Positions 55,706 to 64,000 of a DNA stretch of 64,000 nt are shown piece after piece. The stretch covers positions 124,001-188,000 of the forward strand of contig NZ_JAJEJQ010000001.1 in the NCBI RefSeq assembly GCF_021390575.1. Reading direction: 5' to 3'. Position numbers and translations under genes: made by a program. Position 1 is the first letter of the stretch. The number at the start of each line of letters is the position of its first letter. The stretch is from Paraburkholderia adhaesiva. GTDB lineage: Bacteria > Pseudomonadota > Gammaproteobacteria > Burkholderiales > Burkholderiaceae. A model generated the notes under the pieces. That model was not told where the DNA came from and did no database searches. It saw only the letters and a program-made list of their open reading frames with translations.

Positions 55706-58700
55706 TTACTTCGCGACCACCACCGGAATGCCGCGCAACGCTCCGGCGCCCTTGAACGAATCGAGTGCTTTCTGCACCACCACACTCGTTTTTACGTCGA
55801 GTTGAAGGCGCCCCGCGAGTTCGCGCTCGCTGCGCTTCACTGCCGCGAGGTTCGCGAGCTTCACGTGACCGTAGCCACGCACCCGCTGATGGAGGCTTGC
55901 GAGTGCCGCGATATCGGAGGCGTTGTGCGCGTTGATACGAGTGAGTGCGCCGCGCATGGTCGCCTCGTAGTCGTCGGCGAGCGCGCGCTCCATGCGACGC
56001 TCCACTGTGCGTCCGAACGGATCGAACCACGTTCCGCGTATGCCGCGTCCCTTTGAGAGCAGCGCGAGTACGCCCCAAAGCCACTGCCCGAACTGCATCT
56101 TTCGCGGCGCTTCGCCGTGCTTCGCGCGCGCGACGAGCGGCGGCGCCATGTTGAACTTCACCGTGAAGTCACGGCCTGCAGTGCCTTCGAACTGCGCTTC
56201 GAGCGCGGCGCGGAAGGCAGGATCGGTGTGCAGTCGCGCGACTTCGTATTCATCCTTCACGGCGAGCAGGCGATAGAACGTCGTCGCGACGGCGCGCGTC
56301 AGCGCATCGTCGGTGCTCTTGTCCGCGCTTCGGGTTGCATCGACGAGCGCACGGAAGCGCAAAGCGTAACGTGTGCCGCCATACGCGACGAGACGCGCTT
56401 CGCGATCGGCGATCAGGTCGTCCAGCGTCTGGGTTAGCGACGGCTCGCTGGCGGACCTGCGTTTGGCGTCGAGCGTATCGAGGGCTGCCGCGTCGGCGGC
56501 TGCGAGACGGCCGACCGAAAACGCGAGCAGGTTCGCGGGCACGGCCACGTTGTTCAATTCGATCGCTCGCGTGAGCGCTGCAAGCGAGACGGGCACGAGA
56601 CCGAGTTGCCACGCGAAGCCGAGCATCAGGACGTTCGCGCCGATCGTATCGCCGAGGAAACGTTGCGCCAGCGCCTGCGCATCGCACGTCGCGAGCGGGT
56701 CTTGCGCGCCCTTCGCCGCGCCGCCCGTCGCCGCGTGGCGCATCTTCGCGAGCAGCGCGTCGGCGTGAAGGTTCGCATCGGGGTTCTGCACGAACGAAGC
56801 GTTCGGAATCGCGTGCGCGTTCACGACGATGCGCGTGCGGTCGTGGCGCACCGTTTGGAGGGCGTCGGCGCTCGCACCGACCACCATGTCGCAGGCGAGC
56901 AGCAGGTCGGCCTGCTGCGTGTCGATGCGGACCTGGTTGAGCAACGCATCGGTTGCGGCAAAACGCACGAACGAGAGCACGGAGCCGCCCTTTTGCGCGA
57001 AGCCCATGAAATCGAGCACCGACGCACTCTTGCCTTCCAGATGCGCAGCCATGCTGATGAGCGCGCCCACCGTCACAACACCGGTGCCGCCCACGCCCGT
57101 CACGAGGATGTCGTAGGGAGCATTGTCGAGCGGCGTCTGCGGCACGGGCAGCGCGCTCACGCGCGCGGCGAGCGCTTGCGGATCGAACGCTGCGCCCGCG
57201 GCCTTCTTGAGCTTGCCGCCTTCGATCGTCACGAAGCTCGGGCAAAAGCCGTTCACGCACGAGTAGTCCTTGTTGCACGACGACTGGTCGATGCGGCGCT
57301 TGCGGCCGAGTTCGGTCTCGACAGGTTCTACCGAAAGACAGTTCGACTGCACGCCGCAATCACCGCAGCCTTCGCATACGGCTTCGTTGATGAAGAGACG
57401 CTTGTCTGGATCGGGGAATTCGCCCTTCTTGCGACGGCGGCGTTTTTCGGCGGCGCAGGTCTGGTCGTAGATCAGCACGGTTACGCCTTGCGTGTCGCGC
57501 AGTTCGCGCTGCACGGTGTCCAGTTCACGTCGATGGTGGAACGTCGTGCCCTTCGGGAAGATGTCGTGGTGGCCATCGTACTTCTCGGGCTCGTCGCTCA
57601 CGACGACGAAGCGCGAGACGCCTTCGGCTTCCACCTGACGCGCGATCTGCGGCACCGAGATGCTTCCGTCGACGGGTTGTCCGCCCGTCATCGCAACGGC
57701 GTCGTTGTAGAGGATCTTGTAGGTGATGTTCGCCTTCGTCGCCACGGCCTGGCGAATCGCAAGGATGCCTGAATGAAAGTAGGTGCCGTCACCGAGATTC
57801 TGGAAGACGTGGCGCGTGTTCGTGAACATCGAGTGCGCGGCCCAGTCCACGCCTTCGCCGCCCATCTGGATCAGGCCCGTCGTGTCGCGCTCCATCCACG
57901 ACGCCATGAAGTGACAGCCAATGCCGGCCTGTGCGATCGAGCCTTCAGGCACCTTCGTGGACGTATTGTGCGGACAACCCGAGCAGAAGTACGGCGTGCG
58001 GCGCACGGCGTCGGCTTCGTTCGAGAGGATCTGATGCGCGATGAGATCGACCACGCGTTCGCGCCGGTCGAGCGTGCTCTTGTGCCTCGCGAGCCACTCT
58101 GCAAACACAGGCAGGATACGCGACGGGCGCAGTTCGCCGAGTTCGGAGAGTTGCGCTGCGCCGTCCTCGGTCTCCTTGCCGGTGATCGTCGGGCGTGCGC
58201 CCGCCTTGCGGTTGTAGAGATGGTCCTTGATCTGCTGCTCGACCACGGGGCCTTTTTCTTCGATCACGAGCACGTCGGTGAGACCGGCGACGAAAGCGTC
58301 GATGCGCGACATCTCCAGCGGGAACGAGAGCCCCACCTTGTAGATGCGCACGCCCGCCGCGTCGAGATCGGCTACGGAGAGGTCGAGGCGTCGCAGCGCC
58401 TCCATCAGATCCAGATGCGCCTTGCCGCACGTGACGATGCCCACGTTCGCATGCGGGCTCGGCGCGATCCACTTGTCGATGCTGTTCGCGCGCGCGAAGT
58501 GGCGCACGGCGTCGAGTTTCGCGGCGAGGCGTGCTTCGATCGCGAGGCTCGGCAGATCGGGCCAGCGGTTGTGCAAGCCACCTGGTGGCGGCGTGAAGCC
58601 ATCGGGTGCGGGCCAGTCGGTGCGAATGGCATCGAGATCGACAGTCGAGCCCGATTCGACGGTCTCCGATATCGCCTTGAAGCCGACCCATGCGCCCGAG

Positions 58701-59311
58701 AAGCGCGAAAGCGCCCAGCCGTACAGGCCGAATTCGAGCATGTCGGCGACGTTCGACGGATTCACGATGGGCATGTGCCACGCCATCATCGCGAAGTCGC
58801 TCTGATGCGGCATCGACGACGACACGCACCCGTGGTCGTCGCCCGCCACGACGAGCACGCCGCCGTGCGGCGACGAGCCGTAGGCGTTGCCGTGCTTGAG
58901 CGCGTCGCCCGCGCGATCGACGCCCGGGCCCTTGCCGTACCACATCGCGTAGACGCCTTCGACGGTACGCTCGGGATCGGCTTCGACGCGCTGCGTGCCG
59001 AGGACTGCCGTACCGCCGAGTTCCTCGTTGATCGCGGGGAGAAAGCGCACGCTGGCCGCGTCGAGCAGCTTTTGCGCCTTCCACGCTTGCTGATCGACCA
59101 TGCCGAGCGGCGAGCCGCGGTAGCCGCTGATGAAGCCTGCGGTGTTCAGGCCACGCGCGCGGTCACTGGCGTGCTGCATCAGCGCGAGGCGGATCAGCGC
59201 CTGCGTGCCGGTGAGGAAAATGCGGCCGCGCGTCGCCGTGAGGTTGTCGCTCAGACGGTAGTCGGCGAGAGGCGGGTTGGTCGAGTCGCCGAATTCGGGG
59301 CGGGCGGTCAT
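55706..59311 (-). CDS. Indolepyruvate ferredoxin oxidoreductase (fused alpha-beta chain)
   Basis: A 1201-residue fused enzyme. The N-terminal half is the alpha/TPP-binding part (GTQALIRLALMQHASDRARGLNTAGFISGYRGSPLG and QMGGEGVDWAAHSMFT...NLGDGTYFHSG). A ferredoxin-like insert has Cys motifs CEGCGDCGVQSNC and CNKDYSCVNGFCPSF. The C-terminal gamma-type domain begins ILVTGVGGTGVVTVGALISMAAHLEGKS and MGFAQKGGSVLSFV. It oxidatively decarboxylates aryl pyruvates to aryl-acetyl-CoA. The fused ~1190-residue form is typical of Burkholderiales and other aerobic proteobacteria. Its leader carries an ACATGCCC/GGGCATGT hairpin (59338-59356). Confidence 0.95.
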   Translation of the reverse strand: MTARPEFGDSTNPPLADYRLSDNLTATRGRIFLTGTQALIRLALMQHASDRARGLNTAGFISGYRGSPLGMVDQQAWKAQKLLDAASVRFLPAINEELGGTAVLGTQRVEADPERTVEGVYAMWYGKGPGVDRAGDALKHGNAYGSSPHGGVLVVAGDDHGCVSSSMPHQSDFAMMAWHMPIVNPSNVADMLEFGLYGWALSRFSGAWVGFKAISETVESGSTVDLDAIRTDWPAPDGFTPPPGGLHNRWPDLPSLAIEARLAAKLDAVRHFARANSIDKWIAPSPHANVGIVTCGKAHLDLMEALRRLDLSVADLDAAGVRIYKVGLSFPLEMSRIDAFVAGLTDVLVIEEKGPVVEQQIKDHLYNRKAGARPTITGKETEDGAAQLSELGELRPSRILPVFAEWLARHKSTLDRRERVVDLIAHQILSNEADAVRRTPYFCSGCPHNTSTKVPEGSIAQAGIGCHFMASWMERDTTGLIQMGGEGVDWAAHSMFTNTRHVFQNLGDGTYFHSGILAIRQAVATKANITYKILYNDAVAMTGGQPVDGSISVPQIARQVEAEGVSRFVVVSDEPEKYDGHHDIFPKGTTFHHRRELDTVQRELRDTQGVTVLIYDQTCAAEKRRRRKKGEFPDPDKRLFINEAVCEGCGDCGVQSNCLSVEPVETELGRKRRIDQSSCNKDYSCVNGFCPSFVTIEGGKLKKAAGAAFDPQALAARVSALPVPQTPLDNAPYDILVTGVGGTGVVTVGALISMAAHLEGKSASVLDFMGFAQKGGSVLSFVRFAATDALLNQVRIDTQQADLLLACDMVVGASADALQTVRHDRTRIVVNAHAIPNASFVQNPDANLHADALLAKMRHAATGGAAKGAQDPLATCDAQALAQRFLGDTIGANVLMLGFAWQLGLVPVSLAALTRAIELNNVAVPANLLAFSVGRLAAADAAALDTLDAKRRSASEPSLTQTLDDLIADREARLVAYGGTRYALRFRALVDATRSADKSTDDALTRAVATTFYRLLAVKDEYEVARLHTDPAFRAALEAQFEGTAGRDFTVKFNMAPPLVARAKHGEAPRKMQFGQWLWGVLALLSKGRGIRGTWFDPFGRTVERRMERALADDYEATMRGALTRINAHNASDIAALASLHQRVRGYGHVKLANLAAVKRSERELAGRLQLDVKTSVVVQKALDSFKGAGALRGIPVVVAK

Positions 59312-59584
59312 GGGAGGGTCTCCGTTATTTGGCGCTTACATGCCCTTCGGGCATGTGGCCGGAGCAAGTGCTCTGCGTGGGGCTGGAATACGTGCGTACG
59401 CACTAACTCCGGTCGACAGCGAAAGCGCCACTCCGGACAAAATGTCGCAGGAGGCTCTATTTTTCAGCGCCAATGACGGAAATGTTTTGCTAACTACCCT
59501 CGCGAATGAGGCGTGTGCGCGAGATGCTCCCCGAAGATCGTTATTTTTGAGGACGATCTTGCCGGCCCACCGTAACGGCCCGGC

Positions 59585-60550
59585 TCAGACCTCTTGCGAG
59601 CCTTGCGCGGGCGGCCCGTCGTAAGGCTCGACGTCGTGAAATCGCGTGTAGTCCATATGACTCACGCCGTCGATGTCGTGCAGCATATCGACGTAGCGGT
59701 AATGCCAGCGGATCTGGTTGTCCGACCAGCTATGTCGCGCCTGCATGGTCTGCGCGGTCGATTCGTCGGAGCCTTCGATCATCACGAGCAGCGACGCGTT
59801 CTGACGCGCAAGCGATTCCGGCGTTTCGCCGTAGAGCGGGCTCGATTCGTCGATCACGTGCATGAGGTTCCAGCCGAGCGAGAAGATCGGATGCTGGTCG
59901 CGGACGAGCTTGAGGTCGTAGATGCGGCGCGCAGTGTAGCCATCCGACGAGGTTTCGAGGCGCATCAGCCGCAGCTTCGCGCTCGCTTCGGCGATTACGT
60001 TCTGGCGCGCATTGGCGGCACGCGCCATGAGCGTCGTGCGGCCTTCGAGCGGATGCACCACCACCCTGCGCGCGAACACGATCTTCGCGTGCGGGCGCGA
60101 GAAGCGCGCAAAGATGAGCCCCGTGGACAGCGCGATCCCCGACATGCCGATGAAAATCTCCAGCGTCGCGATGATGTGCGCGTAGAGCGTCTGCGGATGC
60201 ATGTCGCCGTACCCGACCGTCGCGAGCGTTTCGACGCTGAAGAAAAACGCGCCGCCGAAGCCGGCTGGGAACTGGTTGGCGATGGGCGCGTGGCCAAGCA
60301 GGTAGAGGCACGCGAAGAGCGTGTTGAGGAGCAGGAACAGCGCCGCGAGCGATGCGAAGAAGGTGGGCCACCGCATGGTGAGCGCGCCGTGATAGAAGTC
60401 GCGCCAGCCGGTTGCCGGCATGCCGTGGACCATGACCACCCGGTTGCCGATGCGCAACTTGCGCGGCGCGCCGCGTTTGGGCGGTGCGGATGCGCTGGTC
60501 GGCTGGTCGACGTTCTGATTGGCGCTGCGCTCCGGTGGCTCGGGCGTCAT
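59585..60550 (-). CDS. KirBac-type inward-rectifier potassium channel
   Basis: A 321-residue channel starting at ATG 60550 (MTPEPPERSANQNVDQPTSA) with AAGGGAACACC. Two transmembrane helices flank the pore helix and filter TVGYGD (111-116) in FSVETLATVGYGDMHPQ. The outer helix is TFFASLAALFLLLNTLFACLYLLG, and the inner is IIATLEIFIGMSGIALSTGLIFARFSRPHAKIVFA. The C-terminal immunoglobulin-like cytosolic domain follows from about 170 (GRTTLMARAANARQN, HPIFSLGWNLMHVIDESSPLYG). It closely follows KirBac1.1 architecture. K+ passage is expected. Confidence 0.95.
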   Translation of the reverse strand: MTPEPPERSANQNVDQPTSASAPPKRGAPRKLRIGNRVVMVHGMPATGWRDFYHGALTMRWPTFFASLAALFLLLNTLFACLYLLGHAPIANQFPAGFGGAFFFSVETLATVGYGDMHPQTLYAHIIATLEIFIGMSGIALSTGLIFARFSRPHAKIVFARRVVVHPLEGRTTLMARAANARQNVIAEASAKLRLMRLETSSDGYTARRIYDLKLVRDQHPIFSLGWNLMHVIDESSPLYGETPESLARQNASLLVMIEGSDESTAQTMQARHSWSDNQIRWHYRYVDMLHDIDGVSHMDYTRFHDVEPYDGPPAQGSQEV

Positions 60551-60779
60551 GGTGTTCCCTTCGGGCTCGACTCGAAATGGGAAGAAGGGTAGCAACGACG
60601 GATGGGCTGGACAAGCGCGCGGACGGTGCTTGTGTGGCATGCGCGCGTCGTATGCAGCGCGCTGCCTTGCGATGCGGTGCTGAATGGCCGCAATGGCCGG
60701 GGCTTGCGCAGCCAACGCGCACAACGAACTTGCACGCGCGGCGCTAACCGCTCACACAAGACAAGCGGTGCGCACAGCC

Positions 60780-61025
60780 TCAAGGAAAAGTATGCGGTTT
60801 AGGGATGCCCGCGCCATGCTCGATATCGGCGATGGCCTGGCGGCGCGCTGCATCGACGGCGACGGTTACCGCATCAAACCCCGCGTTGCCGCCGACGGTG
60901 ATCCACGGCTGCACGGGTTTATCGCGGTGCGTGATCTGGTATTCGGCGTCCCAGCGCGCCCCCTGCAACTCCAGCGGATGCACATGAATGGCGTAGACGC
61001 CGTAGAGAAAGAGCTGTTCGGCCAT
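60780..61025 (-). CDS. Small conserved hypothetical protein (81 aa)
   Basis: An 81-residue soluble protein (MAEQLFLYGVYAIHVHPLELQGARWDAEYQI) from ATG 61025 with GGAGGCGATC upstream; a slightly longer frame is open. Its C-terminus has DAARRQAIADIEHGAGIPKP. No domain was recognised. The next gene (73 aa) is 72 bases upstream on the same strand, so the two are probably co-transcribed. Similar small acidic pairs occur in Burkholderia, but no role is known to me. Confidence 0.6.
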   Translation of the reverse strand: MAEQLFLYGVYAIHVHPLELQGARWDAEYQITHRDKPVQPWITVGGNAGFDAVTVAVDAARRQAIADIEHGAGIPKPHTFP

Positions 61026-61097
61026 GATCGCCTCCAGCCGGATACAGGTAACACAGCCAGGTAGCACAACCCGAACATAAAGCCGCGCAATGCCGCT

Positions 61098-61319
61098 TTA
61101 CAGTTCGAGCTCGCCAAGGATGCGATGCGCGAGGGCCTTGGCTTCCTCCAGCGCTTCTTCCGGCGTGCCCGATGTGCCTTCCACTTCGTAGACGGAGTTC
61201 TCGAGTTCCTCGCCGTCGTCGCGCTCCAGCGAAACCACGCCCTGGTAGAGTCCGCTGTCCATGGTCCGCGTCGTTGCGACCGCTGTGTAGATACCCTTGG
61301 TATAGCTGACGTCTTCCAT
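61098..61319 (-). CDS. Small conserved hypothetical protein (73 aa)
   Basis: A 73-residue acidic protein (MEDVSYTKGIYTAVATTRTMDSGLYQGVVSLERDDGEELENS) from ATG 61319 with AGGAGCACGCT. The sequence suggests a three-strand sheet followed by a helix (TPEEALEEAKALAHRILGEL). No domain was recognised. An alternative in-frame ATG 24 codons earlier lacks a better site. It precedes the 81-residue gene on the same strand. Confidence 0.6.
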   Translation of the reverse strand: MEDVSYTKGIYTAVATTRTMDSGLYQGVVSLERDDGEELENSVYEVEGTSGTPEEALEEAKALAHRILGELEL

Positions 61320-61501
61320 AGCGTGCTCCTGGTCGAAGGAAACGCCGTCCCGGAGCAGCGCGGGCGCACAGTGCCGGAAAGGAATTTCCATGCTAGCACG
61401 TTGCCCGCGCGACTGCGGGGCACGGATGTGTCAGCGGGACTTCACTTTCGTGTCACACCCAGCGTGACGTCGCTCAGACGATTGGGCGGCTCTCATCGCC
61501 T

Positions 61502-62464
61502 TCAGTCGGCGAGCAGCGCCACCACTTCGTCGAGCGTCGGTGAATGCGCGCCCGGTCGACGGCACGCCGCCGCGCCCGCTGCCAACGCGAAGTCGAGATG
61601 CTGGCGCCACGTGCGCCGCGGCGCACTCATGAGGCTGAAGAGCAGCCCGCCGATCGACGCATCGCCTGCCCCTACCGTATCCGCCACCTCGACGCGCGGC
61701 GGCGCGGCTTCGATGACTTCCCCTGCGGCGTAGAGCGTCGCCGGATGCGCACCACGCGTCACGAGCAGCGTGGCCGCCGGATTGAGCGAGCGCATTGCGT
61801 CGATCGCCTCGGCTTCGCTGTGACCCGGGAACAGCATGCGCAGGTCTTCGTCGGAGACCTTGATGAGGTCCGCGAGCGCCGCCATGCGATGCAGGATCGG
61901 CTCGTAGCCGTGTGCCATCAGGTTGCGGTAGTTCGGATCGAAGCTGATCTTGACGCCCGCGTCGCGCAGTTCAGCGGCGAGCGTCGCGAGCGTTTCGCCG
62001 AGCGGCTGACGCACGAGGCTGATGCAGCCGAAGTGCGCCCACTTTGCTTGTGCGCGCCAGCCAACGGGCAGTTTCGCGGGATCGAATGCGAGGTCCGCAC
62101 TTTGCTCGCCGATGAAGTAATACGCAGGTGGATGCGTCTGATGCACGATCGCGAGCAGCGGCGGACGCTCGACGCGCTGCATGAAGCGCATGTCGAGGCC
62201 TGCGGCGACGCTTGCGTTCCAGAGTTCGTCGGAGAAATTATCGGTGCCGAGTGCGCCGGCGCATGCCGTCGGCAGGCCGAGCCGCGCGACCGCACGCGCG
62301 ACGTTCCAGCCTGCGCCGCCTGGATGCGCGCGCCATTGGGAGTCGGCCTGGAGCGGCGTGCCGTCCGGCGCGGGGACGCGCACGAGATCAGTGAGGATGT
62401 CGCCGGCCGAGATGAAGGCCGGGAAGCCCGACGAGAAGTCGGGGCCCGTGTTGCAGGTGCTCAT
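61502..62464 (-). CDS. PfkB-family carbohydrate kinase (fructokinase-like)
   Basis: A 320-residue sugar kinase of the ribokinase fold. The N-terminal motif is HPGGAGWNVARAVARLGLPTACAGALGTDNFSDEL. The C-terminal ATP and catalytic motif is VEVADTVGAGDASIGGLLFSLMSA, with the catalytic Asp in GAGD. Its ATG overlaps the stop of the AGE-type isomerase gene by four bases (ATGA). Coupling to a mannose isomerase suggests it phosphorylates fructose to fructose-6-phosphate; sugar-acid or ribose kinases of the family remain possible. Confidence 0.92.
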   Translation of the reverse strand: MSTCNTGPDFSSGFPAFISAGDILTDLVRVPAPDGTPLQADSQWRAHPGGAGWNVARAVARLGLPTACAGALGTDNFSDELWNASVAAGLDMRFMQRVERPPLLAIVHQTHPPAYYFIGEQSADLAFDPAKLPVGWRAQAKWAHFGCISLVRQPLGETLATLAAELRDAGVKISFDPNYRNLMAHGYEPILHRMAALADLIKVSDEDLRMLFPGHSEAEAIDAMRSLNPAATLLVTRGAHPATLYAAGEVIEAAPPRVEVADTVGAGDASIGGLLFSLMSAPRRTWRQHLDFALAAGAAACRRPGAHSPTLDEVVALLAD

Positions 62465-63807
62465 GGTGTGGCTCCCTCATGCTGGGCGTCGCCAGCGCCC
62501 AACGCCTGTGCGAACGCGCCGCGGCGGCCAGGAACCGGCGCCATGCCGCGTCCCGGCAGTGCGTTGAGCGTCTCGTAGCACGCGCCCATCGTGTGATAGT
62601 CGGTCTTGCCCGCAGGGCTCTTTTCGTCGCCGTACTTGCGGTTGTCGCAGGTGAGAATGCGGTACCACGCGCCGTAGCGGTGATCGACGAAATACGTCCA
62701 GCTATAGCGCCAGAGTTCGTCATACCAGTCCCAGAAGCGCTCGTTGCCCGTGCGTTTCGCGAGCAGTGCAGCCGTCGCGAACGTTTCGGCCTGCACCCAG
62801 AAGTACTTGTCGTGATCGCAGACCGTGCCGTCCGTGCCGAAACCGTAGTAGAGCCCGCCGTGATCGTTGTCCCACGCGCGCGCCATCGCGGCGTCGAACA
62901 GTTCGATTGCGCGCGGCAACAGCCACGGCAACGGACGATGGCGCTCGAGGATCAGCAGCAGCTTCGCCCACTCCGTCTGGTGTCCCGGCTGGAAGCCCCA
63001 CGGACGGAAGATGTTCGAACTGTCCTCTTCGTTGTAGTGCCAGTCCACCGACCAGTCCGCGTGATAGTGCTCCCACACGAGACCGTACGAGAGCTTCGCC
63101 TGGCGCAGCGTGAGGTTCGACGCGAGACGTTCGGCGCGGTCGAGATAGACGAGGTGGCCGGTCGCCTCATACGCGGCGAGCAAGGCTTCCGTCGTGTGCA
63201 TGTTCGCGTTCTGGCCGCGATAGCTCGATACGACCCAGTCGGCGCTCGCTTCGTCGGCGTAGAGGCCCGCAGCGGCATCCCAGAAGCGGTGGTCCATCAA
63301 CTCGAACGTCGCGCCGATCATCGGACGCGCTTCTTCGATGCCCGCCATCGCAGCGTGCGAGTAAGCGAGCAGCACGAACGCGAGGCCGTAGCAGTGGCGC
63401 GTGGCGTCGAGCGTGCGCTTCTTGCCGTCGCGCCAGTCGATCTCCCAGTCGTAGCCTTCGTGCTGCGGATCCCAATGCCCGTCGCGCAGGAACTGCAGGC
63501 CGTGGCGTGCGTACTCGAGATACTGAGCGTCGCCGAACTCGCGATACGCCATCGCATAGTTGAAGACGAAACGGCAACTGCTCACCAGATGCCGCGAGTG
63601 CGCGTTGTAGACCGTACCGTCGTCGCGAAAGTAGTGGTAAAAGCCGCCCGATGCGTCAAACACGTTGGGCGCATAGAACCGCAGCGTGTCCTTCACGTGC
63701 GAAAGCAGGAAAGCGCGGTCGCGAAAATTTTCGACTGGCGGCACGCCCGCTTGCGGCGAGTGCGCTTCGGGCGTGGTGACAGCGGCGGTCTTGGTGAGCT
63801 TCGTCAT
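62461..63807 (-). CDS. AGE-family epimerase/isomerase (mannose isomerase-like)
   Basis: A 448-residue (alpha/alpha)6-barrel enzyme of the N-acylglucosamine 2-epimerase family. Motifs include HLVSSCRFVFNYAMAYREFGDAQYLEYARHGLQFLRDG, NANMHTTEALLAAYEATG, WGFQPGHQTEWAKLLLILERH and KYFWVQAETFATAALL, with the conserved His/Glu/Arg residues. Distinct from GlcNAc 2-epimerase, the sequence resembles bacterial D-mannose isomerases that turn mannose into fructose. With the coupled kinase it would feed mannose into glycolysis. The ~25 N-terminal residues are low-complexity. The start has no strong ribosome-binding site. Confidence 0.9.
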   Translation of the reverse strand: MTKLTKTAAVTTPEAHSPQAGVPPVENFRDRAFLLSHVKDTLRFYAPNVFDASGGFYHYFRDDGTVYNAHSRHLVSSCRFVFNYAMAYREFGDAQYLEYARHGLQFLRDGHWDPQHEGYDWEIDWRDGKKRTLDATRHCYGLAFVLLAYSHAAMAGIEEARPMIGATFELMDHRFWDAAAGLYADEASADWVVSSYRGQNANMHTTEALLAAYEATGHLVYLDRAERLASNLTLRQAKLSYGLVWEHYHADWSVDWHYNEEDSSNIFRPWGFQPGHQTEWAKLLLILERHRPLPWLLPRAIELFDAAMARAWDNDHGGLYYGFGTDGTVCDHDKYFWVQAETFATAALLAKRTGNERFWDWYDELWRYSWTYFVDHRYGAWYRILTCDNRKYGDEKSPAGKTDYHTMGACYETLNALPGRGMAPVPGRRGAFAQALGAGDAQHEGATP

Positions 63808-63825
63808 GGCGTTCTCATCATGGCG

Positions 63826-64000
63826 TTAGCGTGGTTTCAGCGCGGCACGCGCTGCGGTGCCGCGCGTGGACGGTGCGGCGGCGGTGTCTTCTTCGGCGAT
63901 CGCGTCGTCCGCGCCATCGCAGGTGAGCATGGCGTTCGGCGCGGCGGCGCGGTCGGTCATCTGCAAATCCGGTTGCGTAGCGCGCGTACCCTCGGTCACT
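63826..64000 (-). CDS. Possible C-terminal end of an upstream gene (partial)
   Basis: A leftward frame enters from the right edge and ends at the TAA at 63828-63826, 57 visible codons: VTEGTRATQPDLQ to RAALKPR. Low-complexity Ala/Thr-rich tail. It could be the end of a transporter or regulator gene of the mannose/fructose operon, but no family is recognisable from the tail, and a short gene starting at GTG 63999 cannot be excluded. Confidence 0.35.
   Translation of the reverse strand, partial: VTEGTRATQPDLQMTDRAAAPNAMLTCDGADDAIAEEDTAAAPSTRGTAARAALKPR

Noticed and set aside
59338..59356. ACATGCCC/GGGCATGT hairpin in the leader of the indolepyruvate oxidoreductase gene
   Set aside because: A good eight-base stem but no T-run and no second structure; not enough to call an attenuator.

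Overview
The window is high-GC DNA from a betaproteobacterium of the Burkholderiales, most likely Burkholderia, Paraburkholderia or Caballeronia. The support is the strong GC bias, a DUF4148 secreted protein, a short H-NS protein with the Burkholderiales-type C-terminus, a KirBac-type potassium channel, a yraN gene starting MCHAR, and a fused two-domain indolepyruvate oxidoreductase. Most of it is chromosomal core or accessory metabolism. One insert of foreign character lies beside a tRNA gene.

Layout: 1-3382 holds the N-terminal part of an RND efflux permease, a small conserved protein and the stress kinase SrkA. 3831-5382 is an oxalate/formate-type MFS carrier with a 42-residue membrane partner. 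5425-12969 is a seven-gene leftward operon for a form II CoxSLM molybdenum hydroxylase (S, L, M) and its maturation proteins (MoxR ATPase, VWA protein, CoxG, XdhC); two adjacent perfect palindromes lie upstream. 13455-18556 carries an amino-acid permease, a NarL-type two-component pair and ferredoxin-NADP reductase. 18557-26931 holds a LysE exporter, a nuclease/phosphatase, an FAD oxidoreductase, a HiPIP, an amidase, a dienelactone hydrolase and an orphan amino-acid-binding protein. 27019-33127 holds transporters (MFS, CDF), a HugZ-like protein, H-NS, an Lrp regulator, an exonuclease and a metallo-hydrolase.

33840-37879 resembles the enterobacterial yraL-yraN-diaA-dolP cluster: rsmI, yraN, diaA, a BON lipoprotein and a small cytochrome c, preceded by rlpA with a long hairpin-rich leader. 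A tRNA-Ala(CGC) at 37956-38031 marks the left edge of the insert. The insert (about 38.2-47.0 kb) carries a GIY-YIG/RAMA-like protein and a type I restriction-modification operon, hsdM-hsdS-hsdR-YgjP-like metalloprotease. A short inverted relic of the metalloprotease gene lies just after the GIY-YIG gene.

48487-50421 is a bufferin-type RiPP operon: a DUF2282 precursor, a DUF692/MNIO enzyme and a DUF2063 partner. It is followed by a structured, geneless stretch upstream of an NCS2 uracil/xanthine permease. The rest holds a CPA1 Na+/H+ antiporter, an EAL protein, indolepyruvate:ferredoxin oxidoreductase, a KirBac channel, two small conserved proteins and a coupled mannose isomerase-fructokinase pair that probably belongs to a larger sugar operon beyond the right edge.

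All function calls rest on motifs and family memory; no database search was run. Start codons were chosen by ribosome-binding site and family fit, so several differ from the longest reading frame. At least six genes appear to use TTG or GTG.
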